From: Chloroflexota bacterium
GTDB lineage: Bacteria > Chloroflexota > Dormibacteria > CF-121
Length of the DNA: 55,814 nt
Assembly: GCA_005889345.1 (NCBI GenBank)
Contig: VBFR01000185.1
Location: 1 to 55,814 of the forward strand
Direction of reading: 5' to 3'
The position numbers and the translations under genes are program-made. Position 1 is the stretch's first letter, and each line of letters opens with the position of its first letter. Shown piece by piece: positions 8,501 to 16,633 of the stretch. The notes under the pieces were generated by a model that was not told the DNA's origin, did not search any database, and saw only the letters and a list, made by a program, of their open reading frames with translations.

Positions 8501-11500
8501 GCAACAAAGGCGCCTTCAATGGCGTTGACGCGATTGCCTTCCACGGCGCGGTCACCGGCGACCTGCCCTGGATCACGGCGCGCAAGACCAGCGACCCGGC
8601 GACGCCGCTCGGCTACATCCTCGACAACACGCTGACGATGCAGTCACCCCACACCCTGACGGTGAAGGCTGGTGACATCGTGAAGGTTGGCAACGGCGGC
8701 GTCCTCAACCTTGTGGGGGCCAACCTTCGTGCCGACGATACCGGTGGGAGCAGTCAGAAAGTCTTCACCAGCCTGACGGACGACAGCGTGGGTGTCGCCA
8801 CCTGCCACTCGGTCATCGTCAACACCTGTCCGGCCGCGGCCCAACCCGGCGACTGGGGCGGCATCACGCTGACGGGTGGTACGGCGAACGGGGCGCTCGT
8901 CAACGCCGCGGTTCGCTACGCCTCCACGGGCATTCTGATCACGAGCGGGGCGTCATCGACGTCGGGATCGTCGGTCTTCGGCCTCGTAGTGTCGGGGAGC
9001 AGCATCGGGCCCAGCGCCGTCGATGGCATCAATGCCGTGAAGACGGCCATCGCGGTCACGACCTCATCGATCAGCGGTGGCGCGCACGGCATCAGCGTCG
9101 ACTTCAGCGGCGGAGTGCCGAGCACGCCGGTGCGTCTCAGCGGCAACCGGTTCGCGTCCACGAGCGCCGAGGCCATCGTCGGCCGGGCGCTCGCTGGACA
9201 GCCGGTCTGGATCAGCGATAACCGGATTCGGGCCGCCGGTACCTACGGGATCCGGCTGCTCAATGCCGACCAGCTCGTCCTGCGAAACAACAACGTTACC
9301 GCCAGCGGCGGTGGCCCTGCCGCGGGAGCCGGCCGTTATCCCGCCATCTACCTGCCGGCGGTCTCAGCAGATTTCGCCACGAACATTCGAGGCAACATGG
9401 GGAGCGGAAACGGCCTGGATGCCCTCGTGTTTGACGGCAAGGTCAACCGCGACCTGGCCTGGATCACCGCGAGCAACACGGCATCGACGCATCCACTCGG
9501 ATACCTGTTGGACGGCGGCTTGACCCTCCAGGGAGGAAACCTGCTGGTCGGTGCAGGTGACGTCGTCAAGTCGCTCGGTGGACCGATCACGATCAATGGG
9601 GGCAAGCTGATCGCGAATGGCACGGTAACCGGCGGATCGCCGACCAGCCGCAGCGCCATCTTCACCAGCCTGAAAGACAATCCCATCGCGCCGGTCTTGC
9701 CGGTTGACACCTCGGATGCCGCTGCCGTCTCGTGTCCTTCCGTTCTGGTCGCCGTCTGCAATCCCGGACCCGGCGATTGGGGCGGGTTGGTGATCACCAG
9801 CAATGCCGCCGGCGATAAAGGGCGCGCCGACATCACCTACGGCGTCATCAATTACGCCAACACCGGGATCTCCCTGGATAGTGGGCCCATTCCCGCCAAT
9901 CCAGAGCAGGTGCCCGCCAACTTCAGGCTGTCCGTCGCCAATACGACGATCAGCAATGCGAGCAAGGACGGCATCAATAGTCTCGATACGCCGTTTTCGG
10001 TGACCAATTCCAGCCTGGTCCAAAACGTTGGCGCCAACGGGATCATCGCCAGCTTCTTTAGCCCGGCGAACTGTTCGTCGACGATAACCGTGGGCACGTG
10101 CATCCGGCTCAACGTCACGACGACCACGGTCACTGGCGCCGGCAAGGATGGCATCATCGCCAACGGCCTCTCCGGACAACCGACGGTCGTCACTGGCAAC
10201 ACGGTCACCGATGCCGGGACCTACGGCATTCGCCTCGTCGGCGCCGATAAGCTCACACTGACGACCAACCACGTGCGCAAATCGGCTCTACCGCCGTCGA
10301 CGGCATTGCGCTACCCGGCCATCTATCTGAGCAGTGTCAAGGCCGATTTCGAGGTCAGCGGCGCGGGAAGCGTCATTCAGGGCAACGACGGAAAGTGGAA
10401 CGGGCTCGACGCGATCGTGTTCCACGGCGAGGCGACGAACAACCTGACGTGGATCACCGCCGTCGCCTCGGCCGGGACCGACGTGGCGTTTGGGTATCTC
10501 CTGGACGGGCCGCTGACCGTGGATGGTGACCTGACGACCAATGAAGGCGACATCGTCAAGATCATGAACGGCGGAATCAAGATCAACGGCGGCAGCTTGC
10601 AAGCCCTGGGCACGTACCTGGGTACGACCTTTACCAGCCTGAAGGACAATCCGGGGCTGCCCGCCTGTCATTCCGTCTTCATCCCGGACCCGTGCCCAGT
10701 GCTGCCGGCAACGCTGGCGACGAACACCGACTGGAATGGGATCAACATCGACGCGTCGAATAGCGTGTTCAACAAGGGCAGGCTGCTCTACGCAACTGCC
10801 GGCCTGAGCATCACCAACGCGAAGCTCGATGTGAGTGGGGCAACGTTCTACAAGCTGAACGGAACGGCGCTTTCGAGCACAGGAATTCAGCCACTGACAG
10901 TCACGTGTTCGAGCATCCGGGGGAACGGCACGGGGGTCGCCGCTGACTACGGAACGATCAGCCAGAGCGATGTCTACGGCAATTCCGTCGCTGATCTCGC
11001 CGGAAATGCGAACCTTCACGCCGACGCCGACTGGCTTGCCGCCTCGCCGAAGATCACCGGAGCGGTTGCAGTAAGCGGCGCACTCGCCGCCCAACGCCCA
11101 GTGGCGACTTTGACCCTGACGGGTGACAACCAGCTGGCGAACGACCAGTTCGGAAACAAGGCCTTCGGCATCGGCCACATGACGCTGACAGCCGACATGA
11201 ACCGCCAGGCGAACACCTCGGTTGCGCCGCTCGTCGAGTTCACTCCTCCGCCTGGCCCGCCGACGACGCTGACGGGTTTGCTCAACAATGGCTGGACGAC
11301 GGGCCAGGAGTGGTCGCCCAACCCGTACGCGCTCGACCTCGCGCATGCGAGTGCCGGGCTGGACAGTGTCAAAGTGAGCGGAGCCCGCGGCTGTGTCCCG
11401 CCCGAGATCGACGATCCGGTTGCCAACCTCAACAACCCGGACAGCAACCTCGTGACGCCCGCAAGCAAGCCATTCAGCGCATCCATCCTGCCGACGACGC

Positions 11501-12747
11501 TGGTTCCGTCGGCGGCCAACGGCACCTATGGTGGCAAGGCGACGCTTGTGGCTCATCTCACCTCCAACGGCGTCGACCTGGCAAACCAAACCGTCAGCTT
11601 CAAGCTCAACGGATCGACGGCCGGCACCGCCACCACGGGAGGCAACGGTATCGCGACCGTGCTCGCCAGCCTCGGAACGATCAATGCCGGGTCGTACCCT
11701 GTCGGTTTCCAGGCGAGTTATGCCGGCGACCCCAACCTCTTCTACACACCCGCGCCCGCCGCTCTGGGGACCCCGATAGCCACGACGCTGACGGTAGCCC
11801 AAGCACCCACCGCAACCACGCAGGCCGCCACAACGGCGAGCTCGACCGTCTACGGCCAGTCGATCACCTTGAGTGCCAAGGTGACGACGACCGTCGCCGG
11901 CGGCATCGACCCCGGTGTCGCTGATGGGACGGTGGCGTTCACCGAGGGCGCCACCACGATCTGCTCGGCCGCGCTGGGGACGGGGACCACGACCAACGAG
12001 GCGGCCTGCACCCTGAAGACGGTGCCGGTTGGCGCGCACAGCATCACGGCCGTCTTCACCGCGACGCTCGCCGGCAATTTCCAGGGCAGCACCGCCGCCA
12101 GTACCCTGAGCCAGACCGTCAGCATTGCGCCCACAACGACATCGACCGCCGCCAGCGACCATAACGCGAGTACCTATGGCCAGTTGGTCACGCTCAGCGC
12201 CACGCTGACGTCGGCAAACCTGAACCCTGGAGCGGGTGAAGGGGCGGTGGCCTTCAAAGAAGGAGCTACGACCATCTGCAGCGCCGGCCTGGGGACCGGG
12301 GGTGCGCTGAACAAGGCGGCCTGCGCGGTGAGCACGCTAAATGTGGCGACCCACACGATCACCGCCGTCTATACGGCGACCGGCGGTAACTTCCAGGACA
12401 GCACCGCGGCGGCGACGCTGAGCCAGGTGGTCAACGCGGCGGCGACGCAAACAGCGACCGCCAGTAGCGACATCAACCCGAGCGCGTTCGGCCAGATGAT
12501 CACGCTCAGCACCACCGTGACGTCGGTATTCGCCGATCCGGGCGTTGGTGACGGCACGGTCACTTTCATGGAGGGCGCCACGACGCTCTGCACCGCTGGC
12601 CTTGGATCGGGAGCCGCAAGCAACCAGGCGGCCTGCGGCATCAACACCCTGAGCGCGGGGAGTCACACCATCAGTGCTGTCTTCACTGCTGCGGGTGCCA
12701 ACTACAACGGCAGCGCCGCCGGCAACCTGACCCAGACCGTGAACTAG
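5515..12747 (+). CDS. Giant secreted parallel beta-helix / Ig-like repeat protein
   Basis: About 2,410 residues. GTG 5515 is preferred over the track's GTG 5500 because 'GAGGGAGG' sits just before it. An Arg-rich start then a hydrophobic stretch (~30-45, 'YGVGLGVAAAVLTAGG') forms a signal sequence. Residues to ~1,900 are right-handed beta-helix repeats rich in Asn, Gly, Thr ('LTLTNNTVTNS'-type rungs), organised in five modules of about 280-330 residues, each with 'GLDAI.FHG', 'PLGYILD', a 'GDIVK' motif and a C-x-S-V...C-P pair. Four Ig-like domains close the protein, the last three near-identical in plan with 'YGQ.ITLS' and one Cys pair each. No LPXTG or C-terminal membrane anchor is seen. 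Likely extracellular adhesin or carbohydrate-active surface protein; no catalytic motif was recognised. Confidence 0.8.
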   Translation: MRLHVRRRLELPACTPSFLLRAALKYGVGLGVAAAVLTAGGVDRVQPNGHALALNVLPTNVPCGPIATDAGDPHTATWTAVSSPYGTGSTYNLPVNATNNPDPNVVSCTAIIVPADVTLKIDASQGPVHISSHGAAIKVDGGHLLVLGASETNSVLFDAEADVSSWDGIVIDASDPSHRGNASVAYASIQNAVNSITINSGATSTPDPTNLSSQLPYGLALVNSGIGPSYFDGIDAINTPVIVKGRTDLLTGRADGKFGTVNNIGSQGIKVTFDAAAPAVTANALDIESVTFGSSVPFAATGCLPLQLPCSAGFIGNDAILAAFTTSNPPPVLISQSRFYRAGSFGVELNGPHGPVITDNNFDCNGTGSPKPTQTCVGAGLKYSAIYLNGATVDLENSVTNNVGHEDGLDAIVLNGTVAFGPSTSQKLNWKNATNDATTDHLLGCLLNGDLNLNSGTLVVPGGSFVKSKGTINLTGAALSAGDSGAKVFTSLRDNVNIASCPSVFVQSCPAPLPAGEWGGINLVGSQTDAAMRNATTGTINNASILYATTGVHIVNGNSLTISGSNNLSAIGPTFADGVLAEGTPLAVTGTTFGCPTGVCSGPSSGNHGILADYRNSGPPTTGLTIGGPNAATDRNTFQGSVNEAIRGVGLAGQPVDIENNAIQNAGGAGTAGSAGVYLQGADNLTLKNNDVVGSGTGNLHYPAIWLDGVSHADFNGPIGGNTGFADGLNAIAFHGDSKALAWQTVAAGGPLGYILDGNLLVAGNLTLANGDYATVLAGTVTVQGTLTSTGAVLTSLKEMTVPAPSCGSVFVQRASGVCPATTAGDWGGLVLNPGSTNRMTNSGIRYAATGISMGMPTGTRLAQNLTLTNTSISNAAADGVSTRSPVSITGGAFTNNASHGINIDLRNVTASASQPVSISGTTIASSGQDGIIAVGLTGQTVQIDQASIDHAGAFGINLKDADHLTLTNNTVTNSAASFPAIYLNGFSGLMANVDGNKGAFNGVDAIAFHGAVTGDLPWITARKTSDPATPLGYILDNTLTMQSPHTLTVKAGDIVKVGNGGVLNLVGANLRADDTGGSSQKVFTSLTDDSVGVATCHSVIVNTCPAAAQPGDWGGITLTGGTANGALVNAAVRYASTGILITSGASSTSGSSVFGLVVSGSSIGPSAVDGINAVKTAIAVTTSSISGGAHGISVDFSGGVPSTPVRLSGNRFASTSAEAIVGRALAGQPVWISDNRIRAAGTYGIRLLNADQLVLRNNNVTASGGGPAAGAGRYPAIYLPAVSADFATNIRGNMGSGNGLDALVFDGKVNRDLAWITASNTASTHPLGYLLDGGLTLQGGNLLVGAGDVVKSLGGPITINGGKLIANGTVTGGSPTSRSAIFTSLKDNPIAPVLPVDTSDAAAVSCPSVLVAVCNPGPGDWGGLVITSNAAGDKGRADITYGVINYANTGISLDSGPIPANPEQVPANFRLSVANTTISNASKDGINSLDTPFSVTNSSLVQNVGANGIIASFFSPANCSSTITVGTCIRLNVTTTTVTGAGKDGIIANGLSGQPTVVTGNTVTDAGTYGIRLVGADKLTLTTNHVRKSALPPSTALRYPAIYLSSVKADFEVSGAGSVIQGNDGKWNGLDAIVFHGEATNNLTWITAVASAGTDVAFGYLLDGPLTVDGDLTTNEGDIVKIMNGGIKINGGSLQALGTYLGTTFTSLKDNPGLPACHSVFIPDPCPVLPATLATNTDWNGINIDASNSVFNKGRLLYATAGLSITNAKLDVSGATFYKLNGTALSSTGIQPLTVTCSSIRGNGTGVAADYGTISQSDVYGNSVADLAGNANLHADADWLAASPKITGAVAVSGALAAQRPVATLTLTGDNQLANDQFGNKAFGIGHMTLTADMNRQANTSVAPLVEFTPPPGPPTTLTGLLNNGWTTGQEWSPNPYALDLAHASAGLDSVKVSGARGCVPPEIDDPVANLNNPDSNLVTPASKPFSASILPTTLVPSAANGTYGGKATLVAHLTSNGVDLANQTVSFKLNGSTAGTATTGGNGIATVLASLGTINAGSYPVGFQASYAGDPNLFYTPAPAALGTPIATTLTVAQAPTATTQAATTASSTVYGQSITLSAKVTTTVAGGIDPGVADGTVAFTEGATTICSAALGTGTTTNEAACTLKTVPVGAHSITAVFTATLAGNFQGSTAASTLSQTVSIAPTTTSTAASDHNASTYGQLVTLSATLTSANLNPGAGEGAVAFKEGATTICSAGLGTGGALNKAACAVSTLNVATHTITAVYTATGGNFQDSTAAATLSQVVNAAATQTATASSDINPSAFGQMITLSTTVTSVFADPGVGDGTVTFMEGATTLCTAGLGSGAASNQAACGINTLSAGSHTISAVFTAAGANYNGSAAGNLTQTVN
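6736..10760 (+). repeat. Five diverged beta-helix modules within the giant protein
   Basis: The 'GLDAI/GLNAI/GVDAI' motif recurs at about 6736, 7696, 8521, 9412 and 10399, each followed by 'LGYILD' or a variant, 'FTSL.D', and a cysteine pair before 'GDWGGI'. Spacing is about 825-990 bp. Divergence is high, so the duplications are old. Confidence 0.7.
11811..12744 (+). repeat. Three tandem Ig-like domains (about 315 bp each)
   Basis: Units begin near 11811, 12131 and 12445. Each reads 'YGQ..TLS', 'PG.G.G.V.F.EGATT.C', 'AAC' and 'HTI.AV.TA', with two Cys expected to form one disulfide per unit. A fourth, more distant Ig-like unit (11490-11800) precedes them. Confidence 0.7.
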
Positions 12748-13244
12748 TCGATTTGCATCGGTCGCCACAACAGCGCGTAAACGCCCGGCGTCATCCAATC
12801 CCGAACGACGAGCGCGCCGGCGGCGACCATGCAGGCGTTCATCACGCGGCGCCAGGACTCCTCTTCATAGGCAGTCGACATCAGCCGGATGATGGCCTCG
12901 GCCTCGGCGTCAGGGGGCAGCCGGTCATCGACGACCGCGGAGCTCGCGGGTTCCGGCCGGGTCGACGGTTGAAAGGCGCTCGCGTCGGCGACCAGCTGGG
13001 CCGTGCGCATGGCATCGTAAAAGGCGGACTCCGATCCGGGGAAGACGTCGCTCTTGGCAATGCGGGTCGCGACCTCGAGTGCGCTGAAATATTCCGGCGA
13101 CTGCCTGACCTCCAGGTCAGGGACACTGCCGATTCCGGGGGCGGCCTTCGCCACTCGCTCCCACTCCTCGGGCGTCAGCCGGCGGAGGCGATCGAGCAGC
13201 GCCTCGACCTCGGAGGTGTTCGGCCCGAACCTCTGAACGGCCAC
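12744..13244 (-). CDS. Hypothetical helical protein
   Basis: A 166-residue soluble protein starting at GTG 13244. Its N-terminal half includes 'EALLDRLRRLTPEEWERVAKAAPG', a helical motif common in uncharacterised actinobacterial-type proteins, and a C-terminal helix 'EESWRRVMNACMVAAGALVVRDW'. There are no Cys clusters or signal peptide. Its stop overlaps the stop of the giant protein by 4 nt (convergent). A -10-like TATTGT ends 7 nt before the GTG, suggesting a leaderless message. Function unknown. Confidence 0.6.
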   Translation of the reverse strand: MAVQRFGPNTSEVEALLDRLRRLTPEEWERVAKAAPGIGSVPDLEVRQSPEYFSALEVATRIAKSDVFPGSESAFYDAMRTAQLVADASAFQPSTRPEPASSAVVDDRLPPDAEAEAIIRLMSTAYEEESWRRVMNACMVAAGALVVRDWMTPGVYALLWRPMQID

Positions 13245-13250
13245 CTCACT

Positions 13251-13257
13251 TACAATA
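13251..13257. promoter_or_regulatory. Overlapping divergent -10 elements
   Basis: The same 7 bp read as TACAAT on the plus strand (toward 13289) and TATTGT on the minus strand (toward GTG 13244). The minus element leaves 7 nt to the GTG, the spacing expected of a leaderless transcript. No convincing -35 was found on either side. Confidence 0.45.
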
Positions 13258-13288
13258 CGCGCGGTTCCATGACCGTGCGAGTTTCTCC

Positions 13289-13900
13289 ATGCCCGTAATC
13301 GAGTGGGTCGTCAGGATGGGCGACACGGTGGAAGCGCGCGATGGCGAGCTCGGTGTCGTGAAGGAGATCTTCGAGGGGCCGCCCCAGTCAGCCCAAAGTC
13401 TTTTCGTGTCGAGCGAGCCCTACATGCGGGTGGTCAATCCGGGCCAGCCCGACCTCTTCATCCCCTTCGAGGAGATCGTCGACGTCGGCGACGTCAAGCA
13501 GCGCGTCTATCTGAAGCGCTGGCTGCGGGAGGTCAATGCGCTGGGCTGGACGCGCGATCCCCGCAAACCGGGGACGGCGGCGTCGCCGTACTTTCCAAAA
13601 CCGCCAGCACCAGCCCGAGTCAAACCGGATGCCAACGGAGGCGTCCCCCCGCGACCCCTGGTGGGCAGCGGTGCCTGGTCACCGGGTGAGGCCGCGCCAC
13701 GGCCCGAGCCGGGCCGGCAGTATCGGATTGGCGACCGGTTCAAGCCCGGCGACCCGATCCCGGTGGAAGGCCAGTACACGTGCACCGTGTGCGGGTTTCG
13801 CAAGCACTCCAGCCAGTTTCGGGAAGAAAATCCCGATGGTCGCTTTCCGCCGCCACACCACCCGGGCGCACTCTGGGAACTCGAGGACCTGCGGCCATAG
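13289..13900 (+). CDS. Hypothetical protein with PRC-barrel-like N-terminus and CxxC C-terminus
   Basis: A 203-residue protein. Residues 1-75 ('MGDTVEARDGELGVVKEIF', 'FIPFEEIVDV') resemble a small beta-barrel of the PRC-barrel/DUF2171 type. A Pro-rich linker follows, then a C-terminal segment beginning 'YTCTVCGFRKHS' with His residues in 'PPHHPG', which could form a partial zinc knuckle though a second Cys pair is absent. An upstream in-frame alternative start was not found; ATG 13289 lies about 33 nt after the TACAAT element. Soluble and cytoplasmic by appearance; function unknown. Confidence 0.6.
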   Translation: MPVIEWVVRMGDTVEARDGELGVVKEIFEGPPQSAQSLFVSSEPYMRVVNPGQPDLFIPFEEIVDVGDVKQRVYLKRWLREVNALGWTRDPRKPGTAASPYFPKPPAPARVKPDANGGVPPRPLVGSGAWSPGEAAPRPEPGRQYRIGDRFKPGDPIPVEGQYTCTVCGFRKHSSQFREENPDGRFPPPHHPGALWELEDLRP

Positions 13901-13914
13901 GGCGCTGACCTGAT

Positions 13915-13932
13915 TCGAGCGCAAGCGCTCGA
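13915..13932. promoter_or_regulatory. Perfect inverted repeat upstream of nuoA
   Basis: TCGAGCGC-AA-GCGCTCGA is an 8-bp perfect inverted repeat between the hypothetical gene and nuoA, about 30 bp upstream of the nuoA -10. It lacks a T-run. It could be an operator for the nuo operon or a hairpin ending the upstream transcript. Confidence 0.35.
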
Positions 13933-13959
13933 TCGCTGGTCTGTATTCGGAAACCTCTT

Positions 13960-13968
13960 TGTTAGACT
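13960..13968 (+). promoter_or_regulatory. Extended -10 promoter of the nuo operon
   Basis: TG-T-TAGACT fits the extended -10 pattern TGnTAnnnT; no good -35 is visible. The start codon is only 11 nt further, so the nuo transcript would have a very short leader. Confidence 0.4.
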
Positions 13969-13979
13969 AGCCGCGTACC

Positions 13980-14339
13980 GTGCTGAGCGATTATTTTCCC
14001 TTGCTCATTTTCCTCGCCGCGGTCTTCGTTTTTGGCCTCATCGCTCTCTTTTTTCCGCCCTGGTTGGCGGGCCACCGGCATTCAGCCGCTAAGGACCTCC
14101 CCTATGAGTCGGGCATCGTGCCCCGCTCGGGCGCCCGGCGGAAGTTCGCAGTCAGCTTCTATCTGACCGCGATGCTCTTCATCATCTTCGACGTCGAGGC
14201 GATCTTCATCTACCCCTGGGCGGTCATCCTCAAGGGCCTGCGCTGGTTCGGCGTCGTCGAGATGGGCATCTTCGCCGCCATCCTGCTCGTCGCCCTCATC
14301 TACGTCTGGCGGAAGGGAGCGCTGGAATGGGGGAGCTGA
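13980..14339 (+). CDS. nuoA: NADH-quinone oxidoreductase subunit A
   Basis: A 119-residue subunit with three membrane helices starting at GTG 13980. The loop '[34 protein letters not shown]' contains the conserved Glu-Ser-Gly and the FDVE motif of NuoA, part of the region next to the quinone cavity. It is the first gene of a 14-gene cluster in canonical order; nuoB starts inside its last codons. Confidence 0.95.
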   Translation: MLSDYFPLLIFLAAVFVFGLIALFFPPWLAGHRHSAAKDLPYESGIVPRSGARRKFAVSFYLTAMLFIIFDVEAIFIYPWAVILKGLRWFGVVEMGIFAAILLVALIYVWRKGALEWGS

Positions 14340-14863
14340 CGCTTCGCCCCGGCCCCATGCCGACGGGCCGCGCGGCCGGACCCACCCCGCTCAACGCCCT
14401 GGGCGACAACGTGCTCACCACCACGCTCGACAGGGTGATCAACTGGGGCCGATCGAGCGCGATCTGGCCGGCGCTCTTCGGGCTCGCCTGCTGCGCGATC
14501 GAGATGATGGGAACGGTCGGCCCGCGGCACGACCTGTCGCGCTTTGGTTCGGAGCTCTTCCGTGCCTCGCCGCGGCAGGCGGACCTGATGATCGTTTCGG
14601 GACGGGTGTCGATCAAGATGGCGCCGGTGCTCCGTCAGATCTACGACCAGATGCCCGAGCCCAAATGGGTGATCGCGATGGGCGCCTGCGCGTCCTCCGC
14701 CGGGATGTTCAACAACTACGCGATCGTCCAGAGCGTGGACAAGATCGTGCCGGTCGACATCTATCTCCCCGGCTGCCCGCCCCGGCCGGAGGCTCTGATC
14801 GATGCCGTCGTCAAGCTGCAGCGCAAGATCCGCGGTGAGCCGCTGGTCAAGCGCCCTGGCTGA
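14327..14863 (+). CDS. nuoB: NADH-quinone oxidoreductase subunit B (N2 cluster)
   Basis: A 178-residue peripheral-arm subunit. The ligands of the N2 4Fe-4S cluster are all present: tandem Cys in '[10 protein letters not shown]', one in '[14 protein letters not shown]' and one in '[10 protein letters not shown]'. The ATG overlaps nuoA by 13 nt. The ~25-residue N-terminal extension before 'DRVINWGR' is Pro/Gly-rich. N2 hands electrons to quinone. Confidence 0.95.
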   Translation: MGELTLRPGPMPTGRAAGPTPLNALGDNVLTTTLDRVINWGRSSAIWPALFGLACCAIEMMGTVGPRHDLSRFGSELFRASPRQADLMIVSGRVSIKMAPVLRQIYDQMPEPKWVIAMGACASSAGMFNNYAIVQSVDKIVPVDIYLPGCPPRPEALIDAVVKLQRKIRGEPLVKRPG

Positions 14864-14871
14864 CTGCCGCT

Positions 14872-15369
14872 GTGCTCGTCGAGCGTTTGGGCAACCGCTT
14901 CAAGCAAGCGTTGCAAGAGAGCTCGGACTTTCGCGGCGACCTGAGCATCGTGGTCGAGCCCGACGCCGTCGTTGATGTCGCCCGCTACCTGCGGGATGAA
15001 GAGGGATTCGACTACTTCCTCTACGCGACGGCCGTCGACTGGCCCGCGCGCGAGCCGCGCTTCACGGTCGTGTGGGAGGTGCGGTCGCTTAAGAACAAGA
15101 CCCGCATCCGCATCAAGACCACGGCCGCCATGCCCGAGCCGCACGTGCCAACCTTGACCGATGTCTGGCCGGCTGCCAACTGGCACGAACGGGAGACCTG
15201 GGACCTGCTCGGGATCAAGTTCGACGGGCACCCCGACCTGCGCCGGCTGCTGATGCCGCAGAGCTGGGAAGGCCATCCGCTGCGCAAGGATTACGTCTCC
15301 TTCGGCGAGCCGGTCATCTTCAGCGACCAGAAGCTCGAAGGGCTGGAGCCCGACGCGATCCGTGGCTGA
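14872..15369 (+). CDS. nuoC: NADH-quinone oxidoreductase subunit C
   Basis: A 165-residue 30-kDa-type subunit of the hydrogenase-like module starting at GTG 14872. It carries the family signature 'HERETWDLLGIKFDGHPDLRRLLMP' in pieces, with 'HPLRKDY' close to the end. It is a separate polypeptide, not fused to NuoD as in E. coli. Its end overlaps the GTG of nuoD by 8 nt. Confidence 0.95.
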   Translation: MLVERLGNRFKQALQESSDFRGDLSIVVEPDAVVDVARYLRDEEGFDYFLYATAVDWPAREPRFTVVWEVRSLKNKTRIRIKTTAAMPEPHVPTLTDVWPAANWHERETWDLLGIKFDGHPDLRRLLMPQSWEGHPLRKDYVSFGEPVIFSDQKLEGLEPDAIRG

Positions 15370-16633
15370 GACGCGCATCGCGCAGGAACCGTTTGGCCCG
15401 GGCCCCGCGCAGGAGCCGTTTGGCCCCGGCCCCACGCAGGAGCCGTTCGGCCCCGAGCACGAGTCGCCGACCGATTGGATCGAGCTCAACATGGGACCCC
15501 AGCATCCGAGCACGCACGGTGTTCTGCGGGTGCGGCTGAAGCTGGACGGCGAGCGCGTCCGCGATGCCGACCCGGACGTCGGCTATCTCCACACCGGGTT
15601 CGAGAAATCCTTCGAGGAGAAGACCTACACCCAGGGCATCACCTTCAGCGACCGGATGGATTACCTGGCGCCACCCATCAACAACGTGGGGTTTGTGATG
15701 TCGGTCGAAAAGTTGATCGGCGTCGACGTTCCGGCTCGGGCGCAGGCGATCCGGGTGATGATGATGGAGCTGGCGCGAATCGCCAGCCACGAGCTGTGGC
15801 TCGGCACCGCCGGCCTCGACCTCGGCGTCTATTCCGGCTTCTTCTATGCCTGGCGCGACCGCGAGTTGGTGCTCGACCTCAACGAGTCCTACTCGGGCGT
15901 TCGGATGATGACCTCCTTCACCCGGGTTGGCGGCGTCGCCTGGGATCTGCCCGAGGGCTGGATCGACCAGCTACAGCGCTTCATCGACGTCATGCCGGGG
16001 CGGATCGACGACTTCGAGGCGATGCTGACCGACAACCCGATCTGGCATCAGCGCCTCCAGGGGATTGGGGCCCTGTCGGCGCAGGAAGCGATCGAGACGG
16101 GCGTGACCGGTCCGATGCTGCGCGCCTCCGGCGTCGACTACGACGTCCGCAAGGCTTTCCCCTATGCCGGCTATGAGCAGTACGACTTCCAGGTCCCCCT
16201 GGGCACCAACGGCGATTGCTTTGACCGCTACCGTGTCCGCGTCCAGGAGATGCGCGAGAGCTTGAAGATCCTGCAGCAGGTTGTCGATACGCTCCCTGCC
16301 GGCCCGTGGATGACGACCGATCGCAAGGTCGCGCTGCCGCCGCGGAGCGAGCTCAGCACCAGCATGGAGTCGGTTATTCACCACTTCCGGCTCGTGAGCG
16401 AGGGTTTCAAGGGGCCGATCGGTGACGTCTATGCCTTCGTCGAGAGCCCGCGCGGCGAGCTCGGCTTCTACCTGGTCTCCGACGGGACGAACAAGCCGTA
16501 CCGGATGAAGGTCCGCCCGCCCTCCTTCTGCAATCTCCAGCCACTCAAGAAACTGGTGCAGGGCGTCCTGCTGGCGGATGTCATCGCCATCATGGGCAGC
16601 ATGGACTTCATCCTGGGCGACGTGGACCGCTGA
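15362..16633 (+). CDS. nuoD: NADH-quinone oxidoreductase subunit D with a repeat-bearing N-terminus
   Basis: A 423-residue 49-kDa-type subunit that lines the quinone site. The conserved 'NMGPQHPSTHGVLR' lies near residue 43 and the C-terminal 'ESPRGELGFYLVSDG' and 'KVRPPSFCNLQ' are intact. Before the conserved core is an unusual ~30-residue extension of three tandem 'QEPFGPGP' units encoded by a 27-bp minisatellite. The start GTG 15362 overlaps nuoC; a start within the core would exclude the repeats, but no good alternative with an RBS is visible. Confidence 0.95.
   Translation: MAETRIAQEPFGPGPAQEPFGPGPTQEPFGPEHESPTDWIELNMGPQHPSTHGVLRVRLKLDGERVRDADPDVGYLHTGFEKSFEEKTYTQGITFSDRMDYLAPPINNVGFVMSVEKLIGVDVPARAQAIRVMMMELARIASHELWLGTAGLDLGVYSGFFYAWRDRELVLDLNESYSGVRMMTSFTRVGGVAWDLPEGWIDQLQRFIDVMPGRIDDFEAMLTDNPIWHQRLQGIGALSAQEAIETGVTGPMLRASGVDYDVRKAFPYAGYEQYDFQVPLGTNGDCFDRYRVRVQEMRESLKILQQVVDTLPAGPWMTTDRKVALPPRSELSTSMESVIHHFRLVSEGFKGPIGDVYAFVESPRGELGFYLVSDGTNKPYRMKVRPPSFCNLQPLKKLVQGVLLADVIAIMGSMDFILGDVDR
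15380..15457 (+). repeat. 27-bp tandem repeat in nuoD
   Basis: Three near-identical copies beginning GCGCAGGA(A/G)CCGTTTGG at 15380 and 15407, and ACGCAGGAGCCGTTCGG at 15434. They encode repeated QEPFGPGP(A/T); the third is partial and ends QEPFGPEHES. Confidence 0.85.

Noticed and set aside
6964-12162. Long minus-strand ORFs of 480 and 624 residues opposite the giant protein
   Set aside because: Low-complexity Arg/Gly/Asp composition with no motif; they mirror the repeat gene on the plus strand.
12753-13298. 181-residue plus-strand ORF
   Set aside because: Antisense of the helical protein at 12744-13244, with Arg/Gly/Asp-rich composition.
13915-13932. Intrinsic terminator upstream of nuoA
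   Set aside because: The stem is perfect but the loop is only 2 nt and there is no T-run; kept only as an inverted repeat of uncertain role.
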